Shown here: one piece after another, positions 15,801 to 28,200 of the stretch
Position numbering within the stretch: position 1 is the stretch's first letter
How the letters are laid out: each line of letters begins with the position of its first letter
Source: Pampus argenteus
Lineage: Eukaryota > Chordata > Actinopteri > Scombriformes > Stromateidae
Direction: 5' to 3'
Length of the DNA stretch: 64,000 nt
NCBI GenBank assembly: GCA_036937835.1
Contig: CM072870.1
Location: forward strand, 19,682,001-19,746,000
Notes under the pieces: generated by a model
The model's database searches: none
Told to the model about the DNA's origin: nothing
Seen by the model: only the letters and a program-made list of their open reading frames with translations
Translations under genes and position numbers: made by a program

Positions 15801-17878
15801 CAAAGTCTGTAAGTCTTCCATGAAAGGCTGCAAACCCATTTTGATTGCTTCTGACACAGGCTCATGAAGTTCCATCAGCTAGACTTTGAATCTGAAAAAC
15901 CGTCATTAGGGATGCGGTAAATGTGTTTTGATCGAGTGATTATTGTATATATACACATGTGCTGATTTATAATCAAATTGAAATTTTGGGGGAAAATATC
16001 ATACATTGCTTTGGTAGGTTGTATTGTAAATACTGCGCGCATGCCAGCCTGACTACATGTTTCCCATAATAATGTTAGTATTAGTCTCTTCCCAAAGGGG
16101 ACCATCGATGAAGCTCAGGGTTGAATTCCTTTTCTAGGCAGCGGGCAACAAATCAACAGACCTGGCAAAGACTAGGAGCTCTCCCTTTATACAAGAATTT
16201 GGAATTTTAGTCATGCACGCACAAAAACATATGTATAAAACATACTCATCCTCCCACAAATAAACACACACACACACACACACACACACATCCTCCCTCC
16301 TCGTCTTGCTATAGAGATTCCCCTGGCTTTGATTAATCCCCGCCGTCAGGGGGGGAAGTTCCTGTGTTTGGGTCCCAACAGGCAGGTTGCCCGCTCCACA
16401 TCTGGAAGCTCTAGCCCTGCCTGCCATCTCCAGACACAAACACGCTCGCACTAAAAGGCTGCTGCCGCCAACACACAAATCAACCAAACGCTCACTCCCA
16501 CCATACACCTTCCCCTCATTTGCTACCTTCGTTTTTTCCCTCTGTAACCAATTATTCGTAAGATTCAAACTGTCTTTAGATGTTGATTTAAGATTCTTTT
16601 CTTTTTTTTTTCCCATTGCAGTATCTTAAAAGCAGTGTGTATCTGCTATATTGCAGTGTAAAGATACTGAAGATTTCTTTTGATAAGACTAAAACGTCTA
16701 AAAATAGCCGGTGGCAGAGAGAATAAATTCTGAACATCTCTGAAGAAAAAGAAAGAATTTACCCTGAAACAATGACGTAGTTTTTGTCTGTTTCCAGTGG
16801 ATAAGTGGCCACTGCAGGCAATACCGTGTTACAGTATTTCCAGTGGCTACAGCAGTGTTTAATGAACAGAGATTTTTTTTTTCGTAGCACAGAAAAAGAT
16901 AACAAATTGACGTACTAATTGTAAAATCCACCATTAAATGATATGCTCCAGTGTTCAACAATTAATTAGCATCAACAGTATTTACAGTATATTAAGGTGT
17001 ATGCCTCAAACCCACCTTTAATTGAGAGCATCAGGTTCACACCAGATGTGTGATGTCGAAGTCATTCTGAGAAATACATATAAATAACAATGCAAGAAGT
17101 AACCAGAGTTAGATTTATTATCCTTTTATTTAAAATACAACTCTGCTTTGCTGTGGTACGATACTGTATACTCTACAGACTTACAACATATGCAAAACGT
17201 ATGCATCGCTGCAAGACGCCGCGAGTCCTTGTATGCAACGTTCAGACAATAACTTTCACTGAAAGCAACGTCCACAGCGCAATAAATCACTATGTAAACA
17301 CAGTCAGTAGTCTCGTAGTAGCGTTTCAACACCACGCTGTATTTACGGATTGGGCCTTTAAGAAGTCAACAGGATTTTGTTTGTAGTGAATGTATGTATA
17401 GTATGTGGTGTGTGTGTCGGTGTGCCAGGAACGGGCTTTACTCTTCCATTCTTCTTAAAGGAAAGCCATGTGAACTCAGATAAAGGGGATGAGTGTGTGC
17501 CAGAGTGAACATCCTCATGTTGAAGTGTTTTTCAGCTACATGCACGTTGCTCTCATTCACCCAAAGACCTAATATGTTACTATTGCACACCTATTAAAAT
17601 TTGATGCAAATGCATCTTTCGTTCAAATAGCATGCCTCGTTTTTGAATGGACCTAAATGTTCATGTGACATCCCAGAATGAGAGAGTGAAAGTGTGACAC
17701 ATGAGTTCAGAGACTGGTAAGTTCTGGCTGCTCCACTTTGACCTTTATTGTGAGACAGGCCACCTTTCATTCCCAGACACTTCGTTAAGTCAACTTCCTC
17801 TCTCCCCACAGACCGGAGTGTTATTGTAAAGTGTCACTTGGTGCTGTCAGAGACAGAAGAGATTGTTCTGTTACTTGA
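10352..17878 (+). CDS. Candidate four-exon gene, product not recognised
   Basis: Four segments join in one open frame. Exon 1 is 10352-10477 (first ATG 10368; donor GTGAGT at 10478). Exon 2 is 14581-14656 (acceptor TTGTTTTCAG, donor GTGAGT). Exon 3 is 15379-15476 (acceptor GTCTGCAG, donor GTGAGT). Exon 4 is 17812-17878 (acceptor CTCTCCCCACAG, stop TGA 17876-17878). Junction phases are 2, 0 and 2, and all agree. From ATG 10368 the product is about 116 residues. It contains TTEEAEELQNQ across junction 1, EASHYIDEYWCHNRLL in exon 3, and a Cys-containing tail. Exon 1 codons strongly prefer G or C at the third position, as in true coding DNA. No signal peptide or membrane segment is evident. I do not recognise the family and propose no function. 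Exon 3 is the most protein-like; exon 4 is the least secure. Exon 1 may instead continue from an upstream exon, since an acceptor-like AG lies just before 10352. Confidence 0.5.
12779..12819. repeat. (CA)n microsatellite
   Basis: CA run of about 20 units. Confidence 0.95.
12858..12965. mobile_element. Fragment of a dispersed teleost repeat (TTAGCTTAGCAT type)
   Basis: It begins TTAGCTTAGCATGAAGACTG, continues with a GGGGGAAACTGCTAGC stretch, then CCAAAGGTAAAA and CTCTAAAGCACA. I recognise this order of motifs from a repeat very common in spiny-rayed fish genomes. A partner fragment in the opposite sense is at 21875-22254, where GCTAAGCTAAGCTAAGC is the matching part. This copy lacks clear ends. 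Confidence 0.6.
13205..13730. promoter_or_regulatory. CpG-rich promoter-like island
   Basis: The block is clearly richer in G, C and CpG than its AT-rich surroundings. It carries a perfect NRF1-type palindrome GCGCATGCGC (13704-13713), a CRE-like AACGTCAC (13642-13649) and an ETS-type CTTCCGG (13594-13600), a set typical of TATA-less housekeeping promoters. On the minus strand two good donors lie within or at its edge: CTCAG/GTGAGG with the exon ending at 13610, and CCGAG/GTGAGT with the exon ending at 13200. On the plus strand a weaker donor ACAG/GTAGAA lies near 13359. A 131-codon plus-strand frame across the block (13238-13633) is probably a result of base composition. The gene it serves is unclear. 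Confidence 0.6.
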
Positions 17879-17903
17879 ACGTTTGTGTCAGTGCATGGCT
17901 TGC

Positions 17904-17904
<1 letters not shown>

Positions 17905-17958
<54 letters not shown>
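17905..17958. repeat. (GT)n microsatellite
   Basis: GT run of about 27 units, just downstream of the proposed last exon of the unidentified gene. Confidence 0.95.
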
Positions 17959-17959
<1 letters not shown>

Positions 17960-20900
17960 TGTCTGAACTTTACCTATGACATGACACTGCCACTCAGTGG
18001 ACTGACGCCAGAATGCAACACGAGTGAAAGAGCGAGGCGATCTCCACCGAGACTCCATTAAATACTTAGAAACAGCTGTTATTCTACAGGACGTTCTATA
18101 TTTAAAACTGCATTAAGTAAGTTTATACGTCAAGGAAGAGCGAGAACATCGAAAGGTACAGTTATCTGTAACTGATTAAAAAAAAAGAAAAACTGCTCAG
18201 TTGAACTTTAGAATGACGAACCTCATTGAAAACTTTTTCTAACAAAAATGAAATAATGACACATTTTTACACTCTTTATTTTAAAAGATTGGACACAAGT
18301 AGTTCAAAAATATCAATCACCAATTAATGGTTAACGTGTGACACGTTTTAGAAGAATGAATGTAACAGCTGAAAAGTCAAGAACACCTCTCTGCTCTAAA
18401 ACCTGTACATTAAACCATCTACCACTTTCTGCTGGATGAGTTAACGGGACACTTTAAAGACACAGTATATCTGGCTTCGTTACCACAGTGGAATTTTGAT
18501 AACACCCCAATTATCACAAATTATCAGAGCGTGACGCTGAGACAACTTCAGATGATAGTTTTCTTAATTTAAATTGCCACTGCAGTGCAAATTCTGCTTT
18601 GAACTTTGAACATGCTTTTCATCACGAAGTCACCCCAGATTGGTCCCCTGGGTACTTTGGGTGGAGATGGTTATGAGAGCAGACGGATTTGTGGACAAAT
18701 GAAGGTGATGACACAGACGGACGGACTGAGCCGGAGAGACAGAGGAGGAGAGGGAACAATGTAGTAAAAGAGATGACAATGTCGATAAAGTGAAATCGGA
18801 GATCAAGCCAGCAGATGGAGGAGCAAAGAATGTGACCTGCCAAGTTGCTTGTGGCACTTCAGGCCCGGATAGATAGATACGTACAGTCGGGAGATAAAAA
18901 GGGTGGGAGAGTAGGAATGACAGATGCACTGCGGGGAAGTGTCAGGGAGGGGGGGAAGGAAGAGACAGCAAGATGAGAGAGAGAGGAAGTGAGAACAGCA
19001 CCGAGGGGAAACAAGCAGGAGATGAGTGGGCAAACAAAAGGGGGAGATCTGTGAAATCAAAATAAAAGAATGCACATGGAGAGAGAGAGATAGTGAAAGG
19101 CAGCGAGAATAAAGAGAGCGAGCTCTGGAGTTACAGGCATTAAAGTGAAAGAGGGAAGCAAGAGAGCAGGGGAGAGGCCACAGTTTGCCTTCCTCCGATT
19201 CAGCCGCGAAACAATAGCTGCCTATCAGTCTGTTAGCACCTAAAGGCACAGAGGGAGTGAGAAGGTAGGGGTGACACGGCGCAAGCATCAATGAGCTATT
19301 GTCTGTGCATGAGTCTCCACCAAGCCAAATCTCACTCGGTTTCCTATTAAAAAAGCTCTATGAGTAATGGCTGGAACTCAGGGAGACTTAAAGTCTGTAA
19401 ACAGAGTGATTGTGTGAATGCATGTAAACTACGGACACGTGTTTCAAAGCGACAAAGGCCCACATATGCACGAATAACACTAATAATAGTGTAAATGTCA
19501 TTGCAGATGCAACACACATTACTACATACACAGACAAAAATATTGAACAATGACACTTTGCATTACTCTCCTCCAAGCGCAGGTTTCGATTTAAACTTTG
19601 TTTCTTGACAACATGCTTTAAATCAACAAAGATTGAAAGGATCGGAATAATAATTGTGATTGAAAATAAAAAATGTTGTGTGTGCCAGTATATGTATGTG
19701 TGTGTGTGTGTGTGTGACAGCTTCTGAAAAATCCTTCAACCTCTTCCTGCCAGTAGCCAAGCGCTTCCTGTACCAGTCACAGGGATTTTCAAACGTGGAC
19801 ATGTGCTCACTACCTCAGTAGAAGCGAATAAGCTAATAAATCTGATCCAGAAACATCTTATATGTATGTATCATAACATATTACCTCTGAAGATGATGTA
19901 GGAAATGTATAAAGGCCAGGCTCCTGCTCCGGCAGCTTTTTTTGTCTTCTGTCTTCTAGTCCTAGTCACACAATTGTTGATCAATAATCCTATCAAACCC
20001 TTAAACATATTATGACCATTGGTGCAAAGGAAGCAGTATAAATCTTGCATATTGTTACTGTCCCGTTTTAAACATTTCACAGAAAGATTAGTGGATGGTA
20101 GCTGTGCAAGACGCATATATATATTTGCATTAGAAACATTTCTGGTCTCTTAAATTAACCAGAGACATCCAGATAATCAAAGTAAATGTACAACATGGAG
20201 AAAATGAGGGCACAAACCTCAACGCGGGCCTTTTTTACAGCTTCATCAGCAGCTGAATTAATACATGTCCCAAGTCATTTTGACAAGGTAATCATTCAGA
20301 ACACCAGGCAAAGCTTATGGCAAACCATTGGTTTATTTGACTTCAGCCCGCTACATGTAAAAACATAGCTTCTCTGTGACCTGTTAATATGGTGCAGTTA
20401 TTAGTCTGGCTTCAGCCCAGCTATGCGTGTACCCTCTCAGTTCATTTCTACACGTATATATATCTGCTCTCGGTCTCCTGTGTTCAAAGGAAAGGGTCAA
20501 TGTGGTTCTGGTTAGGAGAAGGGAAATGTGGACACAAAGAAGCAAGAGGAACGAGAACAGCCTATGTAAATGTTCTCTTAAATCAACATGTTGGAGCACA
20601 CTTTCCCTGATGATTCTGACATACAGAACTATAAACAGTGTAAAATAAATATCTGCAAACGATAAAGAAGCACTTTTTGGTGGGGTTGGGGTGGGGGGTG
20701 GGTTTATCAGTCCCGTGTGTGAGTGTGAAGAGTTGAATAAGGAGAGTGGTTGCTGAGTATGTTTATGTGTATGTTAATGTATATGTGCATGTCGTAATGG
20801 GAATTTAAGGTGGAAGAGTAATAAATGTAGGCATATGTTTGTCTACTATGCAACCATCTGTCTGGTAGGGGTGTGGTGGGGGTGGTGGTGGGGGTGGGGG

Positions 20901-21603
20901 TGGGGAGGTATGTGAATAGTGGTTTTTTGGGCGTTTTTTTTTTTTTTTTTTTTTAGTACTTGTATGTATAAATATCCATGAAAAGCCACATTTAGAGCAC
21001 CAGCCAACCAGTTAACCAGCCAGCCAGCCAACCAGTCACACACACACAGTACCAGACATTCCTCAACCCTCATTTCCCCCCACATTTCCTCTATTTTTCC
21101 CTCTTACAAGTAACAGCAACTCGCTTTGATTCCATATCAACTTGTTATCTGCAGAGTTTTTACAAGCAAATGGGAAATATTACAGGCACTCATTGCTGGC
21201 TCGCCATTACTTATGCTCTTTGAAGTGCATGTTTTCAGAGAGAGAGAAAAAAAAAAACATCCCTCTCATTAAATCATTTGATTTAGTGGCAGAGACATAA
21301 AATCTACTTCTCATTCAAAAAAAAAAAAAAAAAAAAAAAACCTCTAACAAATTCCTTTCTGTGCAGGTCAGCACTTTTTAAAAAACATGTATAAGACCAA
21401 GGCACAGTCCTGATGTCATGCTATGGAGGTAAGGCCATTCATCTGACAGGGAATTCATGAAACTGGTAAACATGCACTGGAAACAGACATTATATTATTG
21501 TATCCCGTTGGCAAGATAAAGGTTTTCATGTTATTCAGGCTGAGTGCTCATGCTCGAGTGGTTTTGAGTGTTACTATCTTGCTTGTCACCTAAAGAAAAA
21601 CTT

Positions 21604-21658
21604 AAAGCCACTATGTGTAGCATTTTATTTCTGACTTTGGTGCCCTCTAGTGGCAAGA
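21604..21658. repeat. Short dispersed repeat with CCCTCTAGTGGC core
   Basis: AAGCCACTATGTGTAGCATTT followed by GGTGCCCTCTAGTGGCAAG resembles a short repeat seen widely in teleost intergenic DNA. Similar cores occur near 39250 (ACTAGAGGGCAG) and 54550 (CACCCTCTGCTGGTG). Identification rests on memory of the motif. Confidence 0.35.
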
Positions 21659-21874
21659 TAAAAAAGACACAGTGGTAGACATGATATCCACCCTATTTTA
21701 GAGCTCAGAAACTGATAAAATTATCGGACTAAATCTAAAATGTAAACAAACTGAATGCATTAATAAATAAAAGTTATTTAAATCATAAAATGGATTGTGA
21801 AAAGAAATAATATAAAACTTCATACTTCCTTTATAAACCAATACATTTTTGTAAAAAAAAAAAAAAAAAAAAAA

Positions 21875-22254
21875 TTAAAGGAATAGTTTGATGTTTTGGG
21901 AAATACTTGTTATCACCATACATTTTTCAGATAATCAACAATAATTTCAGAAAGTCACAAGATATAGTGCTTCACATAACAACCAGTAAAATCACAAAAA
22001 AGTTTTCACACTTCAGTTTTTGTATAGATTAGAGAAACAAAAAATACCATGTTAATAAGTGAGCTGTAGAGTTGCTGGTAGATGGATTTTAGAAAGAACC
22101 AGGCGAGCCGTTTCACCCTATTGAAAGTATTAATGCTAAGCTAAGCTAAGCAGCTGTTTGCAATAGCTTTACAGGACAGACGGAGTGGTATCAATTTTCT
22201 CATCTAACTCTTGGGAAAAAAAAGTGAAGACACATATTTCCCACAATGTTTAAC
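21875..22254. mobile_element. Non-autonomous DNA element (MITE) with terminal inverted repeats
   Basis: The left end, TTAAAGGAATAGTTTGATG followed by TTTTGGGAAATA, is mirrored at the right end by ATATTTCCCACAATGTTTAA, giving imperfect inverted ends that share GGGAAATA. The body holds the GCTAAGCTAAGCTAAGC motif near 22137. It starts directly after an A run. It has no coding capacity. I recognise it as a member of a very common percomorph repeat family. Confidence 0.7.
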
Positions 22255-25200
22255 TCTTACTTAAATTGGTCTTTTTTTTATCGTCCATCCATTAGCATCA
22301 TAGCTCATTTTTCAATTTTCAGCTCCTTAGTTCTCTCATTTCGTTGGGTCTTTTAGCTTTTAACAAACATTGCATCACATTTACTGTGATTATTTTAAAT
22401 ATACTAAATAATGGTGATTGTAGATGGATATTGATAAAATGAATACATCATCATTTGTGAAGGGTATTCTTCATGTGCGTCGAACAGAATAGAAAAGAAT
22501 AGATAACGTGGAAGAACACAGCTGAAGCAGAACATCTGCATTAATGGTTCCTTTAGGTCACCGGTATAAAATCATTTCCATATTTTGTGTTAGAGCGGAC
22601 CGAGTACTCAAGTCGGTCAACCATTCTGCTCTACCCTACGGACTTTTCATCCTCACATTCTCAAGCTGACTGACATGCTGTGGAGCAGGAAGGGTGGGAT
22701 GTGCGTTCAAGAGCAACGATGGTTTTCACGGTCACAGACCACTGCACAGGACCCTATAAATGTCATTCTGCCTGGTGGGAGGAGGACAAAGATGGGGAGC
22801 TAAAAGCAGGATCGCCCCAGCAATAATGTGTTCCACAGCCTCTGCACTGTAACCACCTGCAGCTTTAAATCAAATCCCCCGATCCCTTACCCGAACAGTA
22901 GTGTCAGAGAAAAGGACTGAACTGGGAAAGTCTGGCATTCAAACCTAACACTGCACTCACACTCACAGTAGTGTTTCTGTAATTTAGGGGTAGATGGAAG
23001 TGGGAGAGGAAGGACTAAAGGTGGGATTACTTCCCAGAGAAGGCTTCTCATGAGGAGTACGGTTCCAAACCGCATCGGTGTCGCACAACCGTTTTGTGGA
23101 CAGCCCAATCCTGGTTAGTGTTGGTTATAATTACAACTAACAGCGATCACACTGAGCGGAGAACGTCAGTAAGATAACCCAGCATAGTTGTTCTGGTATT
23201 AGAGGAATTGGGGTTTTCCTCTTGGAAATGGAGATGTCTTGTTAGTGAGCGGCAAAGTGCGTACGGGAAAAATCAAAACTCATATTTCTACGTGATTTAT
23301 GACCGCTTTGAATCTGTTTGGCACAGTTAAGCAATCAGGGATTAGCAGACATTACAATAGTGGAAGTAGTTAAGAATATCCAGAGTATTTTAAATTGTTT
23401 TATCAAAGGAAATACCCTCAAAGAGATCAAAACAGCTATAAATACTCGATGATGAATTTTCCATGGGTTTACGTATACTTGGGGACATTATGCAGTGACA
23501 GTGGTTGAAACTGGGAAATAACATTAGCCTGGCAAGTGGCCAGGCTTCATTCATCCATGTGCATATATGCATCTGCTGCTATCAGTGAGTGTGTCTTTAT
23601 GTTTATTTATCTACATCCCAGCCTGCTGCTGAGCATTAAGCTGCAGTGATAATAATCTGAGGTGCTAATGGTTACTAATAGTAAACAGACCAGGTTTCTT
23701 TTAGCACTTTGCTCCTACACACACACAAAAACAAACACACACACACACACACATACGCATCACGTCTGGCAGGGCTAATCCAAACAGCAGGCCTTCTCAC
23801 TCGGCTTCCTCAGGCGATGCTGGTGTCAGTGGCCCGATGCCCTGGGGGCACCAACCTATCACTCTGTCTGCAGGGCCTGACCGGACCTCCAAGCCCTGAG
23901 GGCAGATGCTCCTCTCCACCATACCCAACCATGAGCTACTCTCTGCTGCATTATTGATGAGCTCCTCTGCCCTGCGGAGCTCTCTAACAGCCTCTGCAGA
24001 TAAATTCTATTGTAACAGAGACTGCAGCTGGAAGAAGTTAGATTGGAGTTAAGGAATTATAGCAGTGGATGTATTTGTACAGTATGTATGGATGGAGTAT
24101 GTGGATGTGTGGACGGATGGGTGGATGTAAGGAAGGAACGACAGACAGGCGAGTCTGAATAAGAATGCATGAGTGCTTTTTGGCTCCCACACTATGCCCA
24201 GTAGGCCTGTTTAGTAAAACAGTGTGTGGTGTGAAATCTTACTGTGGGTCACGGATGGAAAATGCTGATATGCAACCTGTCTCCTTTTCTAACACCACTC
24301 ATGAGGACTCAGGAGGACTTGAAGAAAAACCTCAGCTCAGCTGCCATATCCAGCGGGAAGAGGGAAGGCTTCCGAAGGGGTTTCACAGGAAACAGAGCTT
24401 TGTACTTGTGTTGTGCAGTAGATGGAAAATTAAAGAGAAGTGTATTCTGCAGTGTACAGGTACTGTAAATTGGTCTGAGAAAGTGAACTTGTGAATGCAC
24501 CGTACTGTGTGGAAAGATGACGAGTAATGGTCTTGTCTGGGAGACGGCTAGCTTCCAGCCAAAAAAACTGCAACCCTGGGAGCCTTTAACTGGCAGGGAT
24601 ACCATAAACCCTCCTTTTTAAAAGCCATAAATCAAGGAGTGTAGACTGTACTTTTCAAATAAATATCAGGCTCAGGAGAACCAGGGGGCAGAGTACAGGG
24701 GATGAGGGGTCAGATGTTGGGCAGTCAAGTGCTGGCAGAGGATTGCTGCTGCGGTGACATCATGGTATGGAGTTTTAAAATCACCAAAACAGCAATACTT
24801 GTTTGTTAGGGGGATCTTTGTACTATGCTTACTTGCAAATAAAACTGTACCAATAGATTTGTGTAATCATAAATGCTAATACATCATGAAGTACATAAAA
24901 TTAACATGTACATTTCTGCATGATTTTTTTTTTACAGCATTTGGCTACATTTTGTTGTGATTATAGACCAAAAAGCAATATGTTTTTTAAAATAACACTG
25001 AATCAGCAACAATGACTCCACAATGGACAAACAGTCATGCATGTGACAGTTCATGAAAAATAGTGATATATAATGTGATTTCCATTGTCTGAAGCCCTCT
25101 TGATTTCTGAGTTTAGTGTGCAACCGCAACTTGATATGTAGTTTATGAGTCTTAATGTTACCTTTATGCTCCATTTGAACTGTTTGGCTGAGCGAATGCG

Positions 25201-28200
25201 TATAAACCGTAGGGCTGCTAGTCCAATCTGGAGCCCACCATGCTCTCCAACCTTTACAACAAGCCATATTACAGAGAGGTTTCCCTTTTGAAATGAAATA
25301 TTGCTTATCAGTGTGGGATCGGTTAAGATCAGAGTTAAATGGGTGGTAAGCGGGGGAGGTATGACTTCATGAAAACAGAGGACAACTTGAAAAAACACCA
25401 GTGCAAGGTCTAATCTGATATAGGGGGAGGGAAGAGGAGAAGGATAGAGGAGGAGAGAGAAAGAAAAAATACAAGAAAAAAGGATGAGTATGGGAGAACA
25501 GGAGAATAAGTAGCAGGGAGGAGGATAAAATGACAACAGATGAGCTTGTGCCTTACAATACATGAAAATCTATAACCTGATTTATAGGGAACAGAGAGGA
25601 GCCACAAGTTTGCATGCTGCAGTTAGCTCCAGCATTTCAGTCTTTCTGATTCCTATTGCTGTTTGTGGGCAGGGAGCCTGGAGACTGGAGCTGTCAGGGC
25701 CTTGTCTGAGACGCCAGACTCTCTCCCTTTCTCTCGCCCACCCGCAATTTCACTGGCTCCCCTCCACCTCCACCGCCCCCCTCCCCAGCCATCAGGCCAG
25801 CACGGCTCCCTCCGACGGCTGTTTTGACAAGTGCTTTAGACATAATGTCACAGGGAACCCCCGGCCTGCCAAAAATGCTAACTAACCATAACACTAATTA
25901 GTCAGCGGGAGAATGGGGTTGGAAATGGTAGCTTGAACAGTGAGTGGTGCTGGTGGTGGCCATTGTGGGGAGACTTGGACTCCATCCTGATTGACTGAGG
26001 GTAAAGAGAGACCAAGAGTAGGAGGGGAGTTGGTTGGAGGGGCAGGGTGGAATTTCAGGGACTCCATTTCTCTGCCTTGTGGACGGCAGCGTGAACAGCA
26101 GGGCTTTCAGGGGGGGCAGCGGGTTGAGTTTCACGTGGTCCGTCCCCGGTGTGTTCCCCGCCCACTTATCACTGATACCATCAGTGTCAGCGGGGTTATG
26201 TCTCCCATAACCATTTAATGGTTTCATCACCCGTGTCCCCAAGACATTTTATAAGACAAATAAAGTTCTTTCTCTTGTTACTTAAAAGTTTCTTTTTTTC
26301 CTGTGGGTGTTATTTCAGTAGGACCTTTTGGCCGAATTGTCAGACCTGCCACAGAAGATGAATACAGTATTACAGTTATTGAATCATAGGCAAATTGTTG
26401 ATGAATGACCATTAGTTCATGCCAGTTGGACAGCCTCGAGTTTTGCAGATGGTTAATATATTATTGTGAAATAAAAATAGAAGTAATACAAACAGAGAAT
26501 ATGGCAAGTAGTCCTACTTATTGTTTTCCTGGACAGTAAAAGAAGAAACATGAGATTCTCTTTCATATGTGCAACAATAAGAAAACTTGTCCAAGTCTTA
26601 AAAAAAAAAAAAAAAAAACTTCAAGAAAGTAAGTAGTTGTATATTTCTTTCTTATCTAAAACATGTGGAAAGAAGAGAAGCCAAGCAGAATACCCTGCAG
26701 CTGCTTTCAGAACAGCAAACACATGCTGTGAGCAGAGTAATGACAGTCGCTCTCACCAACACGCGGGGGGGGGGACAGTAGAGCGACTGACCCCATCGCT
26801 GAGCACTTACATGATGTCTCCAAGCTTTCAAAAAGCCATGTGGCTTACCAAGAAAATGTCTCTCTCTCTAAAGTCATCTTCATGGGCAAACTGAATTATT
26901 TGCTTAGATTGGCTTGGTGCAGTGATTGAGGGAAACAGAGACAACGTAGTCAATGAACTCTGTGAATATTTGTCTTATTACGCGCCAAAAATAATCCGGG
27001 ATTCGAAAATATATTTTGCATGAAAATGTCTTGTGAAAATATACATAAAGTCAATTAGTTCCAGCAGCATGTCCAAAATAAAATAAAAAAGGCATCGCAT
27101 CCAACATTTAGAATAGAGACTTTGGATGGAGCAGAGATTGTGTGCGGTTTCTTGAAAGACTTTTTATTCATCAGAATTCAACTTCATAGAGAAAACATGA
27201 TCAAGCCAGGAATACGATGATGGTTAATGTTTAAGGCTGTGGGAGGTTTGCGCTTGTGGTTTGGTAAAAGATCACGCAACTGCTACCAGAGTTTATTGTT
27301 AATGGCACCAGCTAGATTTCTTTAAAAAAAATGAGCTACAGCACCTTCCTGTTACTCATCCAGTTCAGATCATCAGTGTCTTCCTGTCTGTGAATTTGAA
27401 TATCAGAACCTGAACGTAAACTGGCCCAATCAGAGATCCTTAAAAGACGCGAGTGAGGGAGGAGAAGCGATCTAGTGTTGATTTTAGTTGGTAATTAAAA
27501 GGACACTGGGAGTTGATTGAGTAGATTCAAACTAATTTGCAATACAGTGAGATTGGGTCATTAATCAGACATGGATACCCTGTATATGTATATATATATA
27601 CACTGAAGGGCCCACATTAACACACACCATCACACATCCAAGCTCATGTTACTGTTCTTGTGCGCTTACACTTACACATTAATTCTGTTTGTCTGCAAAT
27701 TATGCTGAAAGGCAAGCTAGTTGCTTCAGTTAAATGTTGAGAGGTTTCCTCGTCGAAGATATGCACAAGGAATTAAGGGGATAAACTGTTGTGCATTGAT
27801 ATAGAACATTAAATAAAAAATAATAATATCTTGTCTTAGTATACCTATTACCTCAAACACTGGAGATGAATTCACCATTAAATACGACTTAATTCAATGA
27901 CCACATGTACGTACTGCAATGCAAAGATTCAGCGATTTAAAAAGTGGCGGGCTTTGACAGAAATGACATTTTTAAAAATATTACAAGTAAGAATATGTTT
28001 GGCAGGAGTCACAAACATCCATCAACATGCACTCACGGTGCACAGCAACATGCGTGCATACAGCCAAATATGAAGTATTAAGGAAATGAAACGAAACATA
28101 TGTCTTTGGACTGGATGGACTGTGGAGTAAGACTGTATATTGAATGTATTACTAGGGGATGGATCATGTGTTTGGTAACGTGTGTCTGTGTGTGTGTGTG

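Noticed and set aside
16134..16616. 160-codon minus-strand frame
   Set aside because: It runs through a CA repeat and simple sequence, has no splice borders or domain, and shows no coding-like codon bias.
18803..19291. 162-codon minus-strand frame rich in Ser, Leu and Cys
   Set aside because: It reflects the purine-rich (GA) tract on the plus strand.
24165..24494. 109-codon plus-strand frame
   Set aside because: Isolated, overlapped by another frame of similar size on each strand, with no recognisable motif.
25051..25563. 170-codon minus-strand frame
   Set aside because: Its hydrophobic part comes from a GA-rich tract on the plus strand; no family resemblance or splice support.
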